Source: Oxyura jamaicensis (taxonomy: Eukaryota; Chordata; Aves; Anseriformes; Anatidae). From it: a stretch of DNA of 64,000 bases. The number at the start of each line of letters is the position of its first letter. Position 1 is the stretch's first letter. The notes beneath the pieces are model-generated. The model worked only from the letters and a program-made list of their open reading frames with translations, was not told where the DNA came from and did no database searches. Position numbers and translations under genes: made by a program. Shown here piece by piece: positions 24,701-37,635 of the stretch. The DNA is taken from assembly GCF_011077185.1 (NCBI RefSeq), contig NC_048896.1:82045127-82109126 (forward strand), in the 5' to 3' direction.

Positions 24701-25170
24701 TTATTGGTATGGAAACTGAGATTATAAGTAATGCCATGCATCCAATACAATATTTATATTCTTTTGAAATGTTGATGTATTATATTGACATTGTCAGTAA
24801 CCTGTATACTTATTTATTGGGCTTGACATCTGATCTTGATTACATATGAAAGAACAGGAAAATAAATTAGAGTTGTTAACAATTCTGTTTTGATAAAAAA
24901 GAAAATGAGGATTCAGTTCTGGAAAAATGGCTGATCAGCACTTATTAGAATCAATAACAATCACAAGAAATGTTGATCTTAAAAAGATTTTCCCCTTCAT
25001 AGAAAATGTCAGTGAAAACCAAATGTTGGTTAATTTTGTACTAACATATCTAAATCCAAATGGATTTTTAGACTGTAAAAGAAACAAAAATAAATGTGGC
25101 AATTTTTTTAACCATCTCTAGATACAAAAGATTAATAAGTATTTTTATGAGAAATTATAATCACATCTTT

Positions 25171-25418
25171 CCCTTCCCTTCCCTTCCCTTCCCTTCCCTT
25201 CCCTTCCCTTCCCTTCCCTTCCCTTCCCTTCCCTTCCCTTCCCTTCCCTTCCCTTCCCTTCCCTTCCCTTCCCTTCCCTTCCCTTCCCTTCCCTTCCCTT
25301 CCCTTCCCNNNNNNNNNNNNNNNNNNNNNNNNNNNNNNNNNNNNNNNNNNNNNNNNNNNNNNNNNNNNNNNNNNNNNNNNNNNNNNNNNNNNNNNNNNNN
25401 NNNNNNNNTCCCTTCCCT
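25171..25418. repeat. (CCCTT)n array with 100-N gap
   Basis: Perfect CCCTT pentamers fill 25,171-25,308, about 27 units. A 100-N gap (25,309-25,408) follows, then two further units. The minus strand is (AAGGG)n, which meets the G-quadruplex consensus of four G3 runs with 2-base loops. It is directly followed by a T run. Confidence 0.97.
25309..25408. other. Assembly gap, 100 N
   Basis: A round 100-N gap inside a perfect pentanucleotide array. The true size is probably unknown. Confidence 1.
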
Positions 25419-25438
25419 TTTTTTTTTTTTTTTTTTTT
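25418..25438. repeat. Poly(T), 21 bp
   Basis: T run abutting the end of the CCCTT array. Confidence 0.95.
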
Positions 25439-25509
25439 AAATTAAGGAGTATGATTTCAAGAATAAGTAAGCTCATTTTATCCTCATATTCTGACTTTGC
25501 CATTTCAAT

Positions 25510-25556
25510 TTTGTTGTTGTTGTTGTTGTTTGTTCTGTTTGTTTGTTTGTTTGTTT
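25510..25556. repeat. (GTT)n/(GTTT)n microsatellite
   Basis: GTT units change to GTTT units. Confidence 0.92.
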
Positions 25557-25848
25557 TCTGACAATTCAGCCTTCATAACATTACAGACCATTTGGGAACA
25601 AGGTTCACACACGCTTTCTGAAAACAGCAAATGCTTTCTCTAGTATACCAATAGTATTTTGGTTGATTTTTTTTCAACTGTACAACAACCTACTTCTAAC
25701 AGAAGTTCCAACTTCTGTTTTCTCTAAGCAGCTTTAAGACACTTTCATGTTCTATTTAGATTTTGTGTTTGCCAAGCAAAATGTTATGACTTCCACATCC
25801 TCGTACAAGCAGACTAAGAAATTTCTCATTTTTTTCTCATTATTTAAC

Positions 25849-26228
<380 letters not shown>

Positions 26229-26393
26229 CTCAACTTGATCATTACAGTTGGGAAGGACAATATCTGGCTTTCTGGATTTTCTTTCCAGCTTTCACTAACT
26301 GTCTAAGTAATTAAGAATCGAATAGGAACAAAAAAATACCTATTTGAGATGCCCCAAACAGAACTGAACAGAGAAGTCTGTAAATTTTGCACA

Positions 26394-26426
26394 AAAAATA
26401 ATAATAATAAAAAAATAATAAAAAAG
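26394..26426. repeat. (AAT)n/A-rich microsatellite
   Basis: AATAATAATAA followed by A-rich imperfect units. Confidence 0.85.
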
Positions 26427-27126
26427 GTATCGTATTTCAAAATATGCCACATGCTTAATGATGGTCAGAATATTTTCCATCTCTCAGTTTTGGATCCATA
26501 TTTTGGAGTAGTTCGAGATGGTCATATACATTACATAGTGGTTAATAGAGTTTCATGTGCTTGTTATGCTATATAGTACAATTTGAGCTTCAAAAGTAAC
26601 ATTGAAATTCTCAAAGAGAAGTCAATTTTCTCTGAAACCCACAGCAGAAGTTAAGCCTCGTATAGTAGAGGCATTAAATAAATCCATGAATGAACTAACA
26701 ATTCTTTTTCAGTATTCACAAACTTGGAATTAAATTGCTTCCTTAAGTACCTTGTATATCACATTTGTAGGGGAAAATAGTAATTAGAAAATGTTTCTGT
26801 ATCAAGAGAAAAACAAGTTTGAATGGGATTTTAGACAGACATGTTAATAACATGGTATACAACAAAACTACCAACATAGGGTGGCAACACTGGTTCACAT
26901 TAGGAGACCAATGATCTCATAACTGCTTCATTCTTTTCAACAGTGAGCGTAGTATATATGGAAAGTGAATGGAGAACAACTCTCTTCTCATTGTTAACTT
27001 CTCAGCTTCAGTATAGTGAGAACTTGGTTCTGCCTAGGTCATTGCTTAGTTCAGTCAGTATGGGCACTCGGGTTGACAAGTGCACACTGAAAACCCAGTG
27101 GAACCACACTGTGGTTTGTCACACTT

Positions 27127-27475
27127 TCATAGAATCATGGAATCATAGAATGATTTGGGTTGGAAGGAATCTTAAGATCACCTCATTCCAACATCCCTGC
27201 CATGGGCATGGACTCATTCTTCTAGACCACATTACTCCAAGTCCTATTCAACCTGCCTCCAGGGATGGGGCATCCACAGCTTCTCTAGGCAAACTATTCC
27301 ACTGCCTCACCACCCTCATAAGAATGAATTTCTCCCAATTATGTAATTTAAATCTATCCTCTTTTAGTGTAAAGCCACTACGCCTTGTCCTATTACTACA
27401 CTCCCTGACAGAGTCCCTCCACAGCTTTCTTGTAGGCCCCCATTAAGTACTGGTACTTTCCTTCAATGACACCCT
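27127..27475 (-). mobile_element. CR1 LINE 3' fragment
   Basis: The fragment starts with CR1 octamers (TCATAGAA/TCATGGAA, 27,127-27,152), then TTTGGGTTGGAAGGAA, a 3'UTR, and the antisense C-terminal ORF2 region (CCAGGGATGGGGCATCCACAG from 27,260). Similarity fades by about 27,475. It is a 5'-truncated, mutated copy inserted on the minus strand. The octamer variant and GATTTGGGTTGG junction differ from the element at 10.5 kb, so a different CR1 subfamily is likely. Confidence 0.9.
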
Positions 27476-28250
27476 GATGTGTCCACATAAGCACCAGGTT
27501 TTTGGGCTCTTTCTGCTGAAACATTTGAGATGTCCTTTCAGAAAGAATGAAGAGGTGGGTGGGCACCTTACGTCTGCCATCTCTCATGTGCTCTCTTCCT
27601 CTGAAACATTTTCATCTTCATGTTCCACAAGAGGAAACTTCACCTAATCCATGGTATGCCAGAGTCACAGGGGAGTGTGATGCAGGGCTTTGTTGGTGGG
27701 TATCAAACCAGAGCACAGGTTTCGCAGAAGCGATTTCCAACTGTGGTCCCTCTCCCACAACTTTTCCTACTGAACAGGAGCATCACTACCACCAGACGCT
27801 GCACCTGAGGTATACCTTGGGCCACCCAGCTTTGCAGCTTATCTACAGAGAAAAGGTTACTGACTGTTATTCTGGGGAGTATGACAGAATTTACTGAAGC
27901 TGAACAGACTCTATTAAGCACGAAGTTTAGTTAAATAACAATTAGAAAACTTTGCTAGCTATCATGTTATAAGGAAAAAATGGTATGGGTTATAGTTCAC
28001 ATTCGTTCTGAATCTCTTCTCACTTCAGTTAAGCTGACCTGTGTTGCTTTGATGATAAAGGTTATGGATGAGACAGTAGGCATCAAGAAACAAATTTATA
28101 GTATATTTTTATAAATCACTGCTTTCATTATTTTCATAAATCCTTTGGCTATTTTTTCCCATTTAGTGATTGCACCTGCTGAGTGTCTTCTATTTCTTTT
28201 CTTTTGTTATCTCTGGATTTGTCTACCTAGTTGCATTCATATGATTAGCA

Positions 28251-28271
28251 TTATTATTATATATATATATT
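28251..28271. repeat. (ATT)n-(AT)n microsatellite
   Basis: Short ATT units followed by about seven AT units. Confidence 0.85.
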
Positions 28272-28465
28272 TTTCTTTAAGTACCTGGAAAAATCTTATT
28301 AGATATTATGGCAATGCTTACACAGAAAATGATCTATTGGGAAAATATTTCCCTTTTAATAAATTCTTTATTATATTTTTTATTATATTATTTATTGTTA
28401 AATGTGGTTTCATGTCAGGCTTAAGTATTAAGTGCTCATTGTTGCAATTTTGATTATGTTAGAGG

Positions 28466-28493
<28 letters not shown>
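28466..28493. repeat. Poly(A), 28 bp
   Basis: Uninterrupted A run. Confidence 0.95.
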
Positions 28494-28496
<3 letters not shown>

Positions 28497-29003
28497 CAAA
28501 GAAGTGTTCTCCTAATAAAATACTTGTGCTTATCTCTTCACACATGAAGGAATTGTTCTTTGGGGCAGCATCAGGTATTTCTTATATGAACAGATGCAAG
28601 TTTAAATATGTGTATGTAAAGAAAATAATGTATTTGACATAATTAATGGTTCATATGGTTTATATTACTTTTCATCATTTGAAGTGGTTATACAGTTAGC
28701 TACTTAAGATGTGTTTACAGTTGAAGGAAATATATGAAATTCTGCAGTATTTTTTGAAGAAATATGAACAATTCTAATTTACTGTTAATGATGGTTTCAA
28801 ATTCACTAAAGAATTTTGAAAAAAAAATAATATAATCAATTATTCTGTTTAACTGGAATAAACATTTCTGTGAATAGGTAACTGAAGAGTACAACTAATT
28901 AGGAAAATATTTTTGTTAGTTAGCACTTTAAAATTACTGGTTATTTGCACGTTTCTTCTGTTTGAGTATTTGATTAGCTTCACAAGATGTCTTTTACCTT
29001 ATA

Positions 29004-29037
29004 GTTTTTTTTTTTGTTGTTTGTTTGTTTGTTTTTC
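29004..29037. repeat. Poly(T)/(GTTT)n
   Basis: A T run followed by GTTT units. Confidence 0.88.
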
Positions 29038-29452
29038 TCAAAAATATTATACATTCTTAAATATAAAATTTTCTTCCCCTTGACAGCAACAAAGAGTGAG
29101 TGTCCAAACTGAAATAATTTTGCAGTACATTATGCGAAGAGGTATCTCACTGCAGCCTTTTAAATACTCCTTCGAGTGACTCATTGAGTGAATTAATAAC
29201 AACTGAGTAGAAACAACAGCCCTTGGGTCAAGTATTGATAATGAGACTTTGAATGACACTTAACATATGCTGTTGTGAGCTTCTCATGAGCTAGTTCTTA
29301 TTGATTTATTTTTATACAAATGAAAAATGTCATTTATCTTAAGTTCAAAGGGAAATTCAGCAATCTTCTCTTTTGATTCAACTGAAATATAGAATACTCT
29401 TTCTGAAAGAATTATAAAGGTAGTTTATATATTTGTACAATTTAAGCTTAAA

Positions 29453-29491
29453 TATAGCTTAAATAACTAGCTGTATAGCTTAAATAACTAG
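29453..29491. repeat. 18-bp perfect direct repeat, 21-bp period
   Basis: TATAGCTTAAATAACTAG occurs at 29,453-29,470 and again at 29,474-29,491, separated by CTG. Confidence 0.93.
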
Positions 29492-29772
29492 ACAGTGATT
29501 TGTTGATGAAATTCAATTACCAAAAAGTACCATTTAACAAATTGTTACTTCCATAAATTATGTAACATGCACACAGTTCAGGATTATATATATTTTCCTT
29601 ATAAATATTTTACACATGACAGTGTTATTTGACTCGTCCAATTCCAATGAAATATTCATTCTCTCTCTCTATATTTTTTATGTATCCTTATCCTTTTTAT
29701 AATTAAATTAATAGATCCTAAAAATTAAACCTAAATGGCATAAGCGTCTTAAATATAGTTCAGGAATCTTCC

Positions 29773-29773
29773 T

Positions 29774-29816
<43 letters not shown>
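29773..29816. repeat. Poly(T), 44 bp with one C
   Basis: T13-C-T30. Confidence 0.95.
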
Positions 29817-30039
29817 CTGGATTATATCTATTCCATGATGATTCTTCAGTGATCTATAAAAGTTAATCAACTAGAAAATGGTCTGTGCCATCTGTTCCAG
29901 TTGTGATGTGTTCATTAGTCTTTACCTGAAAATTTGAGTGTAGTTCTTAAACAGCATCACTGTATGCAAATATGTATGAATTTTATTTTTTATTTTTTTG
30001 GTTTTGAACCAGCGTTTCACCTTCTTGTAAAGAGAGGAA

Positions 30040-30150
30040 TATATAAATAATACATAAATAATGCTGAATATATAAAAAATATAAAATATAAATATAAAAT
30101 ATATAAAAATATAAAAATGTATAAAAACATAAAAATATATAAAAATTATG
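30040..30150. repeat. AT-only low-complexity tract (TATAAAAA-type)
   Basis: About 110 bp made almost entirely of A and T in ATATAAAA-like units of variable length. It gives spurious Phe/Ile/Tyr-rich frames on the minus strand. Confidence 0.9.
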
Positions 30151-31748
30151 CTGAAAATAATCATGAGCATTATGAATAAGGATCAATAGCTGTTTTAAAC
30201 CAGATTTATTGAATGCAGGTTGTCTTTCATGTATTTCAAACATGCTTTGAATACTCACCAAATGAGATGAGTTCCTCAGACTTCTCCTCGATAGTAAGTC
30301 TCCAGGGAAAGTAACAAATATCTACAGATATGGTGATTTTTTTTTCTTATAATTTGGGAAAAGTTAGTCATAACCAGAAAAGACACAGTACTTTGAGCAT
30401 TAATTAGGTGATGATTTTAAGGGAGGAGGATTATTCTTTTGTTAAGTAGACTTTGGAGGTACAAGAGACAAGTTTCAAAAAACTTTTCAGTGTTTTCTTT
30501 TCCAAATCAACAGCAAAGCCAATACCTGAAAAAGAGATTCTGAATGTTCTTTATGTCAACTCAGTTAACTTCAATGGGAAATAGTATAAATAAACATTTA
30601 AGTTTCTTAACATAGAAGAAATAATACCTTAGAATAGGAGCTCTTCCATTGTGAATAATAAGCTAATATATTATTGGTTGATTTTGTACTTTTAATGAAG
30701 ACAAATCCTCTCTCTCTTTCTCTCTCTCAACTTTTAATATATGAATTCTGAAAACTTAACTTTTTAATATATGAAAATTATTATAATTTCTCTTCTGCAG
30801 TGCTGGCAGACAAGATATGCCTTTCACTGTTATTTACAGTAAGAGCAAAGACTATCACTCCCAGAACCTGCTCTTCATGTGCTCTGACACACAATTCTTA
30901 CATTATGAGATTGCAGTAATATTTTAGCTCCAAAAATGCAGCAGACTTTTAAGGAAATGATAGAGATGTCATTATAGCTGTCCTATGTGCTTTAATAATT
31001 AGGATAAAAGTTTTTATTTATAGTACTAAATAGTGAAATACTTCAATCGTTTCTATGTCCATAAGTTTTGTAAACTGTTAGAGCTGGTCAAACATATGCA
31101 GCTGAAATATAGTTCACTAAAAACTGGGTTTTGTCCAATTTGTCCTGGGATTATTTCATATATGATGGAATCAACTTTTGGGAAAGTCAAAAGAAATTAT
31201 AGGGCTTCAGACTAGACACATTAATCTCTAGTCATACTCAAACACCCTGTCTCCGTGAAATTATGCCATAAAGCTCTTAGTAGTCTTTCCTAAAGATTCT
31301 GCAGGAATGGTGTCTGATTATTCTCAGACCTGAGTCCATGACAATTTAGTCAATTTTCTTGAACTACTGCCTCTCTGTCAACAAACACATGTATGAATGA
31401 TATTTTTTCAAAGAAGTCTGGTGAAAAGACACCTCGGGACTTGACTGAGATGGTAGCCTACTGCATGTAGTGCTCGGCAGAACTGCCAGTTGAGTCAGGT
31501 CTCACCAGGTGCAATAACCTACCAAGCACTGCACTATATGAGTATTACTCTAGGATTTATTCTAAAATGTTAACTAACGTTGGACTATACAAAATGTAGA
31601 TATATTCTGAGAATCACTGCCTAGATAATCAGGACTAAAGGGCAAAGGTTTTTATGATTTTTTTTCTGGTACATTTGTTGCTAATGGAAAATCACTATTT
31701 AAAACCTACATGGTAAACTTTGAATTGTTTTGCCATAAACCAGAAATA

Positions 31749-31750
31749 GA

Positions 31751-31793
<43 letters not shown>

Positions 31794-31809
31794 ACTGTTT
31801 GTTTGTTTG
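31749..31809. repeat. (AAAT)n then (GTTT)n compound microsatellite
   Basis: About eleven AAAT units (to 31,794) are joined to about four GTTT units. Confidence 0.95.
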
Positions 31810-32400
31810 CTATAAACTTTGTTATTTGTTTCCGTACTTTAAAACAACTCCCCAGATTTATAGTTGATGTTTCTCTTATTTATTGTCTCATATTACAGAC
31901 ATTTTAGGAAGCTAAACCATGGAAATTAAAGTATAACACGTGATCATAGCTATGTAGGATCACATCTCCTTTTCCTTTAGAAGCAGAAAACATCCCCTTT
32001 CATAGCTGGTATCTGTTTATTTCAAAGGGACAGTACTGAGGTATCAAGCAGTTAAGGAAGTCTGAATAAACCAGAGATATTTCAAAACATAACCATCTTC
32101 TTCTAGATCAGCATTTCCTGATTTTCAACAGTAATACAGATAGCATGCAATGAACTATGGGCAACATGAAAATTTGTTCTCCCTATTAGTCTGAGTCAAG
32201 GCTGTCTGTGGGGCCTGGAAACATTTTGGGAAGGAAAATCTAAAAGCTAGTTTCAAATCATTGCTTTCTCATTACACTCAACTTGTTATCTTATTCTGGG
32301 GGTTCGATTGTATTTTCTATGTTAGACATATTGGAGTCATAAACATACTCCTGACTCAGCTTTCTTTTTGGGCAAAGAATTTTTCAAAGTCCAATGAAAC

Positions 32401-32438
32401 ATGTACAGACAGTGTGGGGAATGTACAGACTGTGGGGA
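32401..32438. repeat. About 20-bp tandem duplication
   Basis: ATGTACAGACAGTGTGGGGA is followed directly by a copy lacking two bases (ATGTACAGAC-TGTGGGGA). Confidence 0.88.
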
Positions 32439-32534
32439 AGTATCACTGTCTTCAGGTCAGAGCTCCCAGTGCTGTAGCACTAAAAGCAAAATTGCAAAAT
32501 CCCTTTCATTATTTGAAGCTAAATCAAATGGCAA

Positions 32535-32557
32535 CAAATAAATAAATAAATAAATAA
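32535..32557. repeat. (AAAT)n microsatellite
   Basis: About five AAAT units. Confidence 0.88.
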
Positions 32558-33869
32558 CCTAGAATGTTTCAAAACTTTAGCAAGCTAAACTCAGAATGTG
32601 TTTAAAGGTCCCAGCTCAGATTTTGAGCTAACATGTCAAATCTAAAGGAAAAGTAGGGATGGGGAGGAGGCTGAATAAGATGAGAATAGTTATAAGGAAA
32701 GGATTTCTAGGAGAAGTGAGAAGGAATGCTGACATGGGTATGGCCTTCTTAATATTAAGTCAAATATTTGGATCATGTTTATTCCTTCTGGGCTTTGCCT
32801 TTTTGAACTCTGGTATGAGCTAACAGCCATCAAGATGGGGTGTGAATAAGGCACCATCTCAGAAGACTCAGGCTAAGGTTTTACAACATGTCTTTGAATA
32901 AATACTCTTCTCAGCTAGGCTTGAATGCATTTTCTTACCAAGAAAGCAAAACTGATAAACAAATACCACATCATCATCCCTTAGTTCATTAACTTTGTCA
33001 TTTTTAATAAAATAATGTCTGGTTTTCATGAAGTGGGTCATCTGTAATTCTTCTGGAACTCACAAAATCCCTTGCTAATGCTGTATTTTTAGCAAAGAAT
33101 AATGAATAACTTATAGGATAAAATATAGTGCTACATAATTGGCAAATGGAGAACGTTTTGCAGAAATCACTCAAACTATTTTGAATTTCATTTCTAGTCA
33201 TGGTTTATTTAACACTGGCAGAGTGCTCTAAGAGTTTCACAAAAGATTGATGATCCTCTAGAGCAATTCCTAAGTGTAATATTATGTCTTAAAGAATTAT
33301 GTCACTTTCTTTAAGGGTGTTGAGAAAGATATTACTATGCATCAATAAAAATTCAAGTTCTACCAACCATCTGTATTGCATAAATCAAGGAGAGGGTAAG
33401 GGTTTCCCCTGAAAACAATTACAGAGTGGAATGAGATGGCCCAAAAGGCATTTACTGTACTAAAACATGTCGGTAAATGTGTTATGCTGCAGCTACAATG
33501 AACTTCGGAATAAATTTTAAGGACAACATTTTCAAGGATTTGTGCCCAGGGCCCAGTTTCACGGAAAATGGCGTTTCTTATCCTTTGAGTCAGGGCTCAT
33601 CTACAAGTGAGAGGTGCACCTGCTCAGTTTGAAGTGTGATTTTCAAATTACTTTAATGTTGTCATAAAACACTGTACGGTTTCTTTCATTGATTTGGTTC
33701 CAAAAGAGCTCATACTTATCAGAAATATTTCAACTGAACTGATATAAAATAACCTCAAAAGAATCTGCATGTGTGTCCATCAATATACAGGTATGTACAT
33801 AAACATACACACACAGAGGAAGTCGTGACAACTAAATAGAAGAAAAAAATGTGTAATTAATACCAGTAC

Positions 33870-33886
33870 TTTTTTTTTTTTTTTTT
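33870..33886. repeat. Poly(T), 17 bp
   Basis: Uninterrupted T run. Confidence 0.9.
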
Positions 33887-35091
33887 CTTTTTAAATGTAG
33901 AAAGCACTGCAGTTAAGTTAGATGAATTTTGCAAATTTAACATTTAGCACATTGCTAGGAGTCTAGCCTATTATACAACTACTTTACATATTTTGGAGAT
34001 GTTCAAGGAGATAAGACAATGACTATGTAAACACTTCAAAAGCTGACTAAATATGTGCTGTGTACAATTTCCTTCACTGAAGATGCCAGGACATCCATCA
34101 GCAAGTAAAATTACATCTAATACTGGCAACATGGAGAGCATGAATATATCCATTATTTTTATGTAAAGAAAAGTTCTGCTTGTCAGTTCCTGTATTATTT
34201 CTGAGATTTCTCCAATAGCTCCACAAATGAAATACAAGAGTAAAATTGAATGCATTTCAGTTGATCACAGAGAAATGGAGTTAGATCTCAATTGTTTTGG
34301 AAATGCAAAAATATTTGTTTCATAAAGAAAATAAAGTATTATCAAGTTGAGAATGTTTGTCTACTTTGAACTCCCTTCAGACATATTTACACTGACACTA
34401 CAGAAAAACCCTGTAAAGTAAGTAGTTATAACAGAAATTATTTTTTAATCTTTTAAATACAGTAAATAAAAAGTAGCTTGGGATTATTTTCTAAATGCTG
34501 TTGTAGATTATATTTTCAATTGTACTGTTTTAGAAAAAATATTTTGTAAAATATAGTGAGCAGTACAAGGATTAAGATCTGCAGAAAACAAAACTTTCTG
34601 TTTTGGGAGAGGAACCCTTCTTGAAACACTTGGATAGATCAAGAGTGCTGATATAATGTCTCACAAAAGATTGCTAAAATGTTATTAAATGAAATATTGA
34701 CATAGACTGTGAAAGCTAAAACTGAATGGGTAATCTGCTCAGCCACCAGTGGTCTTCAGGACCTGCTCCACCCCAGAGTGTTGTGTCATTTGTGCAGAGT
34801 GCTCTACAACCCCAGAGAAAAGGTGGACTATCTGACCACCACACCAGCACTGGAAGTTGCACTAAGACCTCAATGTAACTTCATGGGCATTAAGGAGCTA
34901 TTAGCTGCTAATTATTTAGGATGCAATTAATGACTGGAACAGTTTACAAGTGCTAACAGATTATCTCTCTTATCAGTTACTCCAAGTTATGCCATTCCCT
35001 CTTACTGTTTGCACAGTGGCATTTGTCAAACTGGAATGGCTGTACCTCACTCTTATCACAAGTGTCAAGAGATGCCACTCCCATGTATCTA

Positions 35092-35092
<1 letters not shown>

Positions 35093-35123
<31 letters not shown>
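35093..35123. repeat. Poly(A), 31 bp
   Basis: Uninterrupted A run about 160 bp after the less AT-rich patch at 34.7-34.9 kb. No poly(A) signal lies just upstream, so a processed retrocopy is not supported. Confidence 0.95.
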
Positions 35124-35126
<3 letters not shown>

Positions 35127-37148
35127 TATCAATCTCATTTAATTTCTTGAAAACTCCAACCCACTCTACAGGTTTTTGAAGCACTCAGTGATGTTAAACA
35201 ATGTTTATCCAGGAAAGATTACAATGCTGATTACCCTACATGGCCTGTTTAAAAAATCCAGAGTCTAGCTCTTGTGAAGAAAACTCATTCTCAAGTTCTA
35301 TGATTTTTAAATAACAATGATCAACAAAAACCATGTCTTTCTCAAATGAGTGCTTTGTTAACTGATGCTAGAGACCCTAAATTCCCTTGTGCAGACTCAG
35401 CCACAGCCCTGCTGCCAGGTGGGATGTCAGGGCCTTAATTGGAACTTGGTTTCCCATCTCCAGGGTTAGCAGTGCACAGGAAAAATATGGTTCCAGACTG
35501 GACTGAAGACCCACTGTGGGATTGACAAGGTGAGACTGGTGCTGGGGATTTTGCTGAGGCTGTCCTACAGCTGGGGTGGATAATCTGAGCCCCAACAGCT
35601 CCTGGTAGGAATTAGACTGGACAGAATGCATTTGGGATAGTGGAAAGGCATTTAAACCAAAGAGTTCTATGCCTGGGGAGAGGGATTCAGAAAAGTCATT
35701 TCACAGAAGGGAAGGAGTGATCTTGATGTCCAAACACCTTGCCATGGCTCTGACTAGAGGTAACTTCAGGTGTTTGACCAGTTTGAAGTGTTACAGGGAA
35801 ATAGTGGGGATGCAGCTGACTTGCCAGAGTATAATTTATATGTCAGAAACCTTCTGGGAAGTTTCAGTCTCACTCATAATCTGAACTCAGGGCACAAGAG
35901 TAGCAGCTGGGGATGTACACATGCAAACTAAGGAAATCTGCTCCAAGATTGTTTAGCTAAGACAAATGTTGTCGTGTTTTTTCCCTGCATCCCCCCCCCT
36001 TCCCTGTAACCCCTCAACCCCCCAAGCTTCAGTTTCACTTGTTTTTTAAAACAGAATTGAAGCTTAACATTTAAAGTAATGTGAAACTGTCTGTGATTTT
36101 TGTTTAATGTCCTGTTTAAACAGTACTGTAAGAAACATGTTCATTTAATTTTTGTTTTAATTCTATTTTCATTCCTACATATTTGAATAGAGAAAAGAAA
36201 GTGTAATGAAGCATAATTTTGAAAATGACATTGACAACAGAGAACAAGATGATTTGCTGTCAAATAAAATATTGTGTGATCTAGAAAATTATGCATATGT
36301 TCTAATTTCCAATTTATGGTTTTCATTCTTGTTTGTGTGTGGGTTTGTCTCATGGAAAATTTCTAGATGTTTATTTCAAAAACACATGGTTTTGGTAAGA
36401 GCTAGTAGTTGTCTGATATGTTCCTGTGTCTCAACTAGTCACATATGTTCAGTGTATTAAAACAGAGGCAGTATTTAACTTTCCAAAGTAATAGGGAAAC
36501 AGTTTTGATGTTAGCAAATGTCCCAATTTGTAAACAACTGGGTAAACATTGATAAATGTCTGAGAAGTCCATGTAGATATTTTCCAATTGAATGTTGCAT
36601 CTGTTTACTAGAAAATGACTTTAGCCTCAACATATTAGTAATTGAAAATGTACTGACTTTTTTCAAGTCAAAATAAAAATATAACTTTCAAAGTCATTGT
36701 CATGTTTGATGATCTGAATAGATCCACTTTCATCATAACTCTTTTTAAATTTTATATTGACATTTCATCCAAATAGAGGACAAGAGTATTTCCAAAATCT
36801 CAAAAAATCTTTACAGATCAAGAAAAAAGATTTTTTATCCCATGTTTTTTTTATTGTAAACCTACTAGATTTCTTACCATGTATCTGCACAGTGCCAATG
36901 AAGAAAGGACCTTGAAGTGGGCCTTCTCCAAGCAACAAATAATTATTATCACTACAACACAGTTTCTGACCTGAAAACTAAAAAATTCTTATATGTGAGA
37001 GGTGAAGTAACCTCCAGCAGTAGAGCTTAGTGTTCTGTGATTTAATAGTCGAATTCTGTAACCTAAAGGTAAGTTAGGTTAGCTCAGCTAGGTTAGCAAA
37101 ATCAATGAGCCCATAGTCTAGGCTGCCAGTGTACTTTAGGTAGTTCTC

Positions 37149-37190
37149 AAAACAATACAAAACAAAACAAACAACAACAAAAAAGAATAA
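37149..37190. repeat. (AAAAC)n/(AAC)n low-complexity tract
   Basis: Imperfect A/C repeat. Confidence 0.85.
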
Positions 37191-37415
37191 CATGGTGATA
37201 TAAACTCAAAGTTCTCTAGTGAATGTTGTAGAAGGTAGAATATAGCACTATGCTGGGCTGCCTTTGCTTTCTTCAGCCTTGTTCGCTTGTGACTTTGTAG
37301 TAAGCAAAATTCAACTGATGGTTGTTCTTTGTCTTCCTGGCACTTTGTTGCTATGTAATATCAGAAAAAAACTTGTGAGCCAGAAAACTTAGTTTTCAGT
37401 AGTTCTAATATTTTA

Positions 37416-37486
37416 TAGATAACATGTTATTTTATTTTATTTATTTTATTTTAGTTATTTTATAGATAACATTTAATAGATAACAT
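37416..37486. repeat. Three TAGATAACAT repeats around a TTTTA tract
   Basis: TAGATAACAT occurs at 37,416-37,425, 37,463-37,472 and 37,477-37,486. A (TTTTA)n tract lies between the first and second copies. Each copy contains AGATAA, a GATA-factor core. Confidence 0.9.
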
Positions 37487-37635
37487 GAAACATACACACC
37501 ATTATTCATTTTAAAATCAGTTAAAATGTAGCTATGCTTTTTACTGAGGCCTTCTTCTATCTTGACATCTTGGAAAAATAATGAATGTTGAAAGTAGACG
37601 GTAAAAGAAAAATTTACCTGTGTGACACATTTAGG

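Noticed and set aside
24927..25121. 64-codon frame beginning MADQHLLESI
   Set aside because: It looks superficially protein-like, but it is short, AT-rich, ends at random and matches no family that I can recognise.
28145..28453. 102-codon hydrophobic frame
   Set aside because: Its Ile/Phe/Leu richness follows from AT-rich sequence. No signal or family features were recognised.
30040..30150. AT-only tract as a replication origin or matrix attachment region
   Set aside because: Base composition alone cannot support this, and it is an ordinary low-complexity tract.
35093..35123. Poly(A) as the tail of a retropseudogene
   Set aside because: There is no poly(A) signal upstream, no target duplication seen and no recognisable mRNA body.
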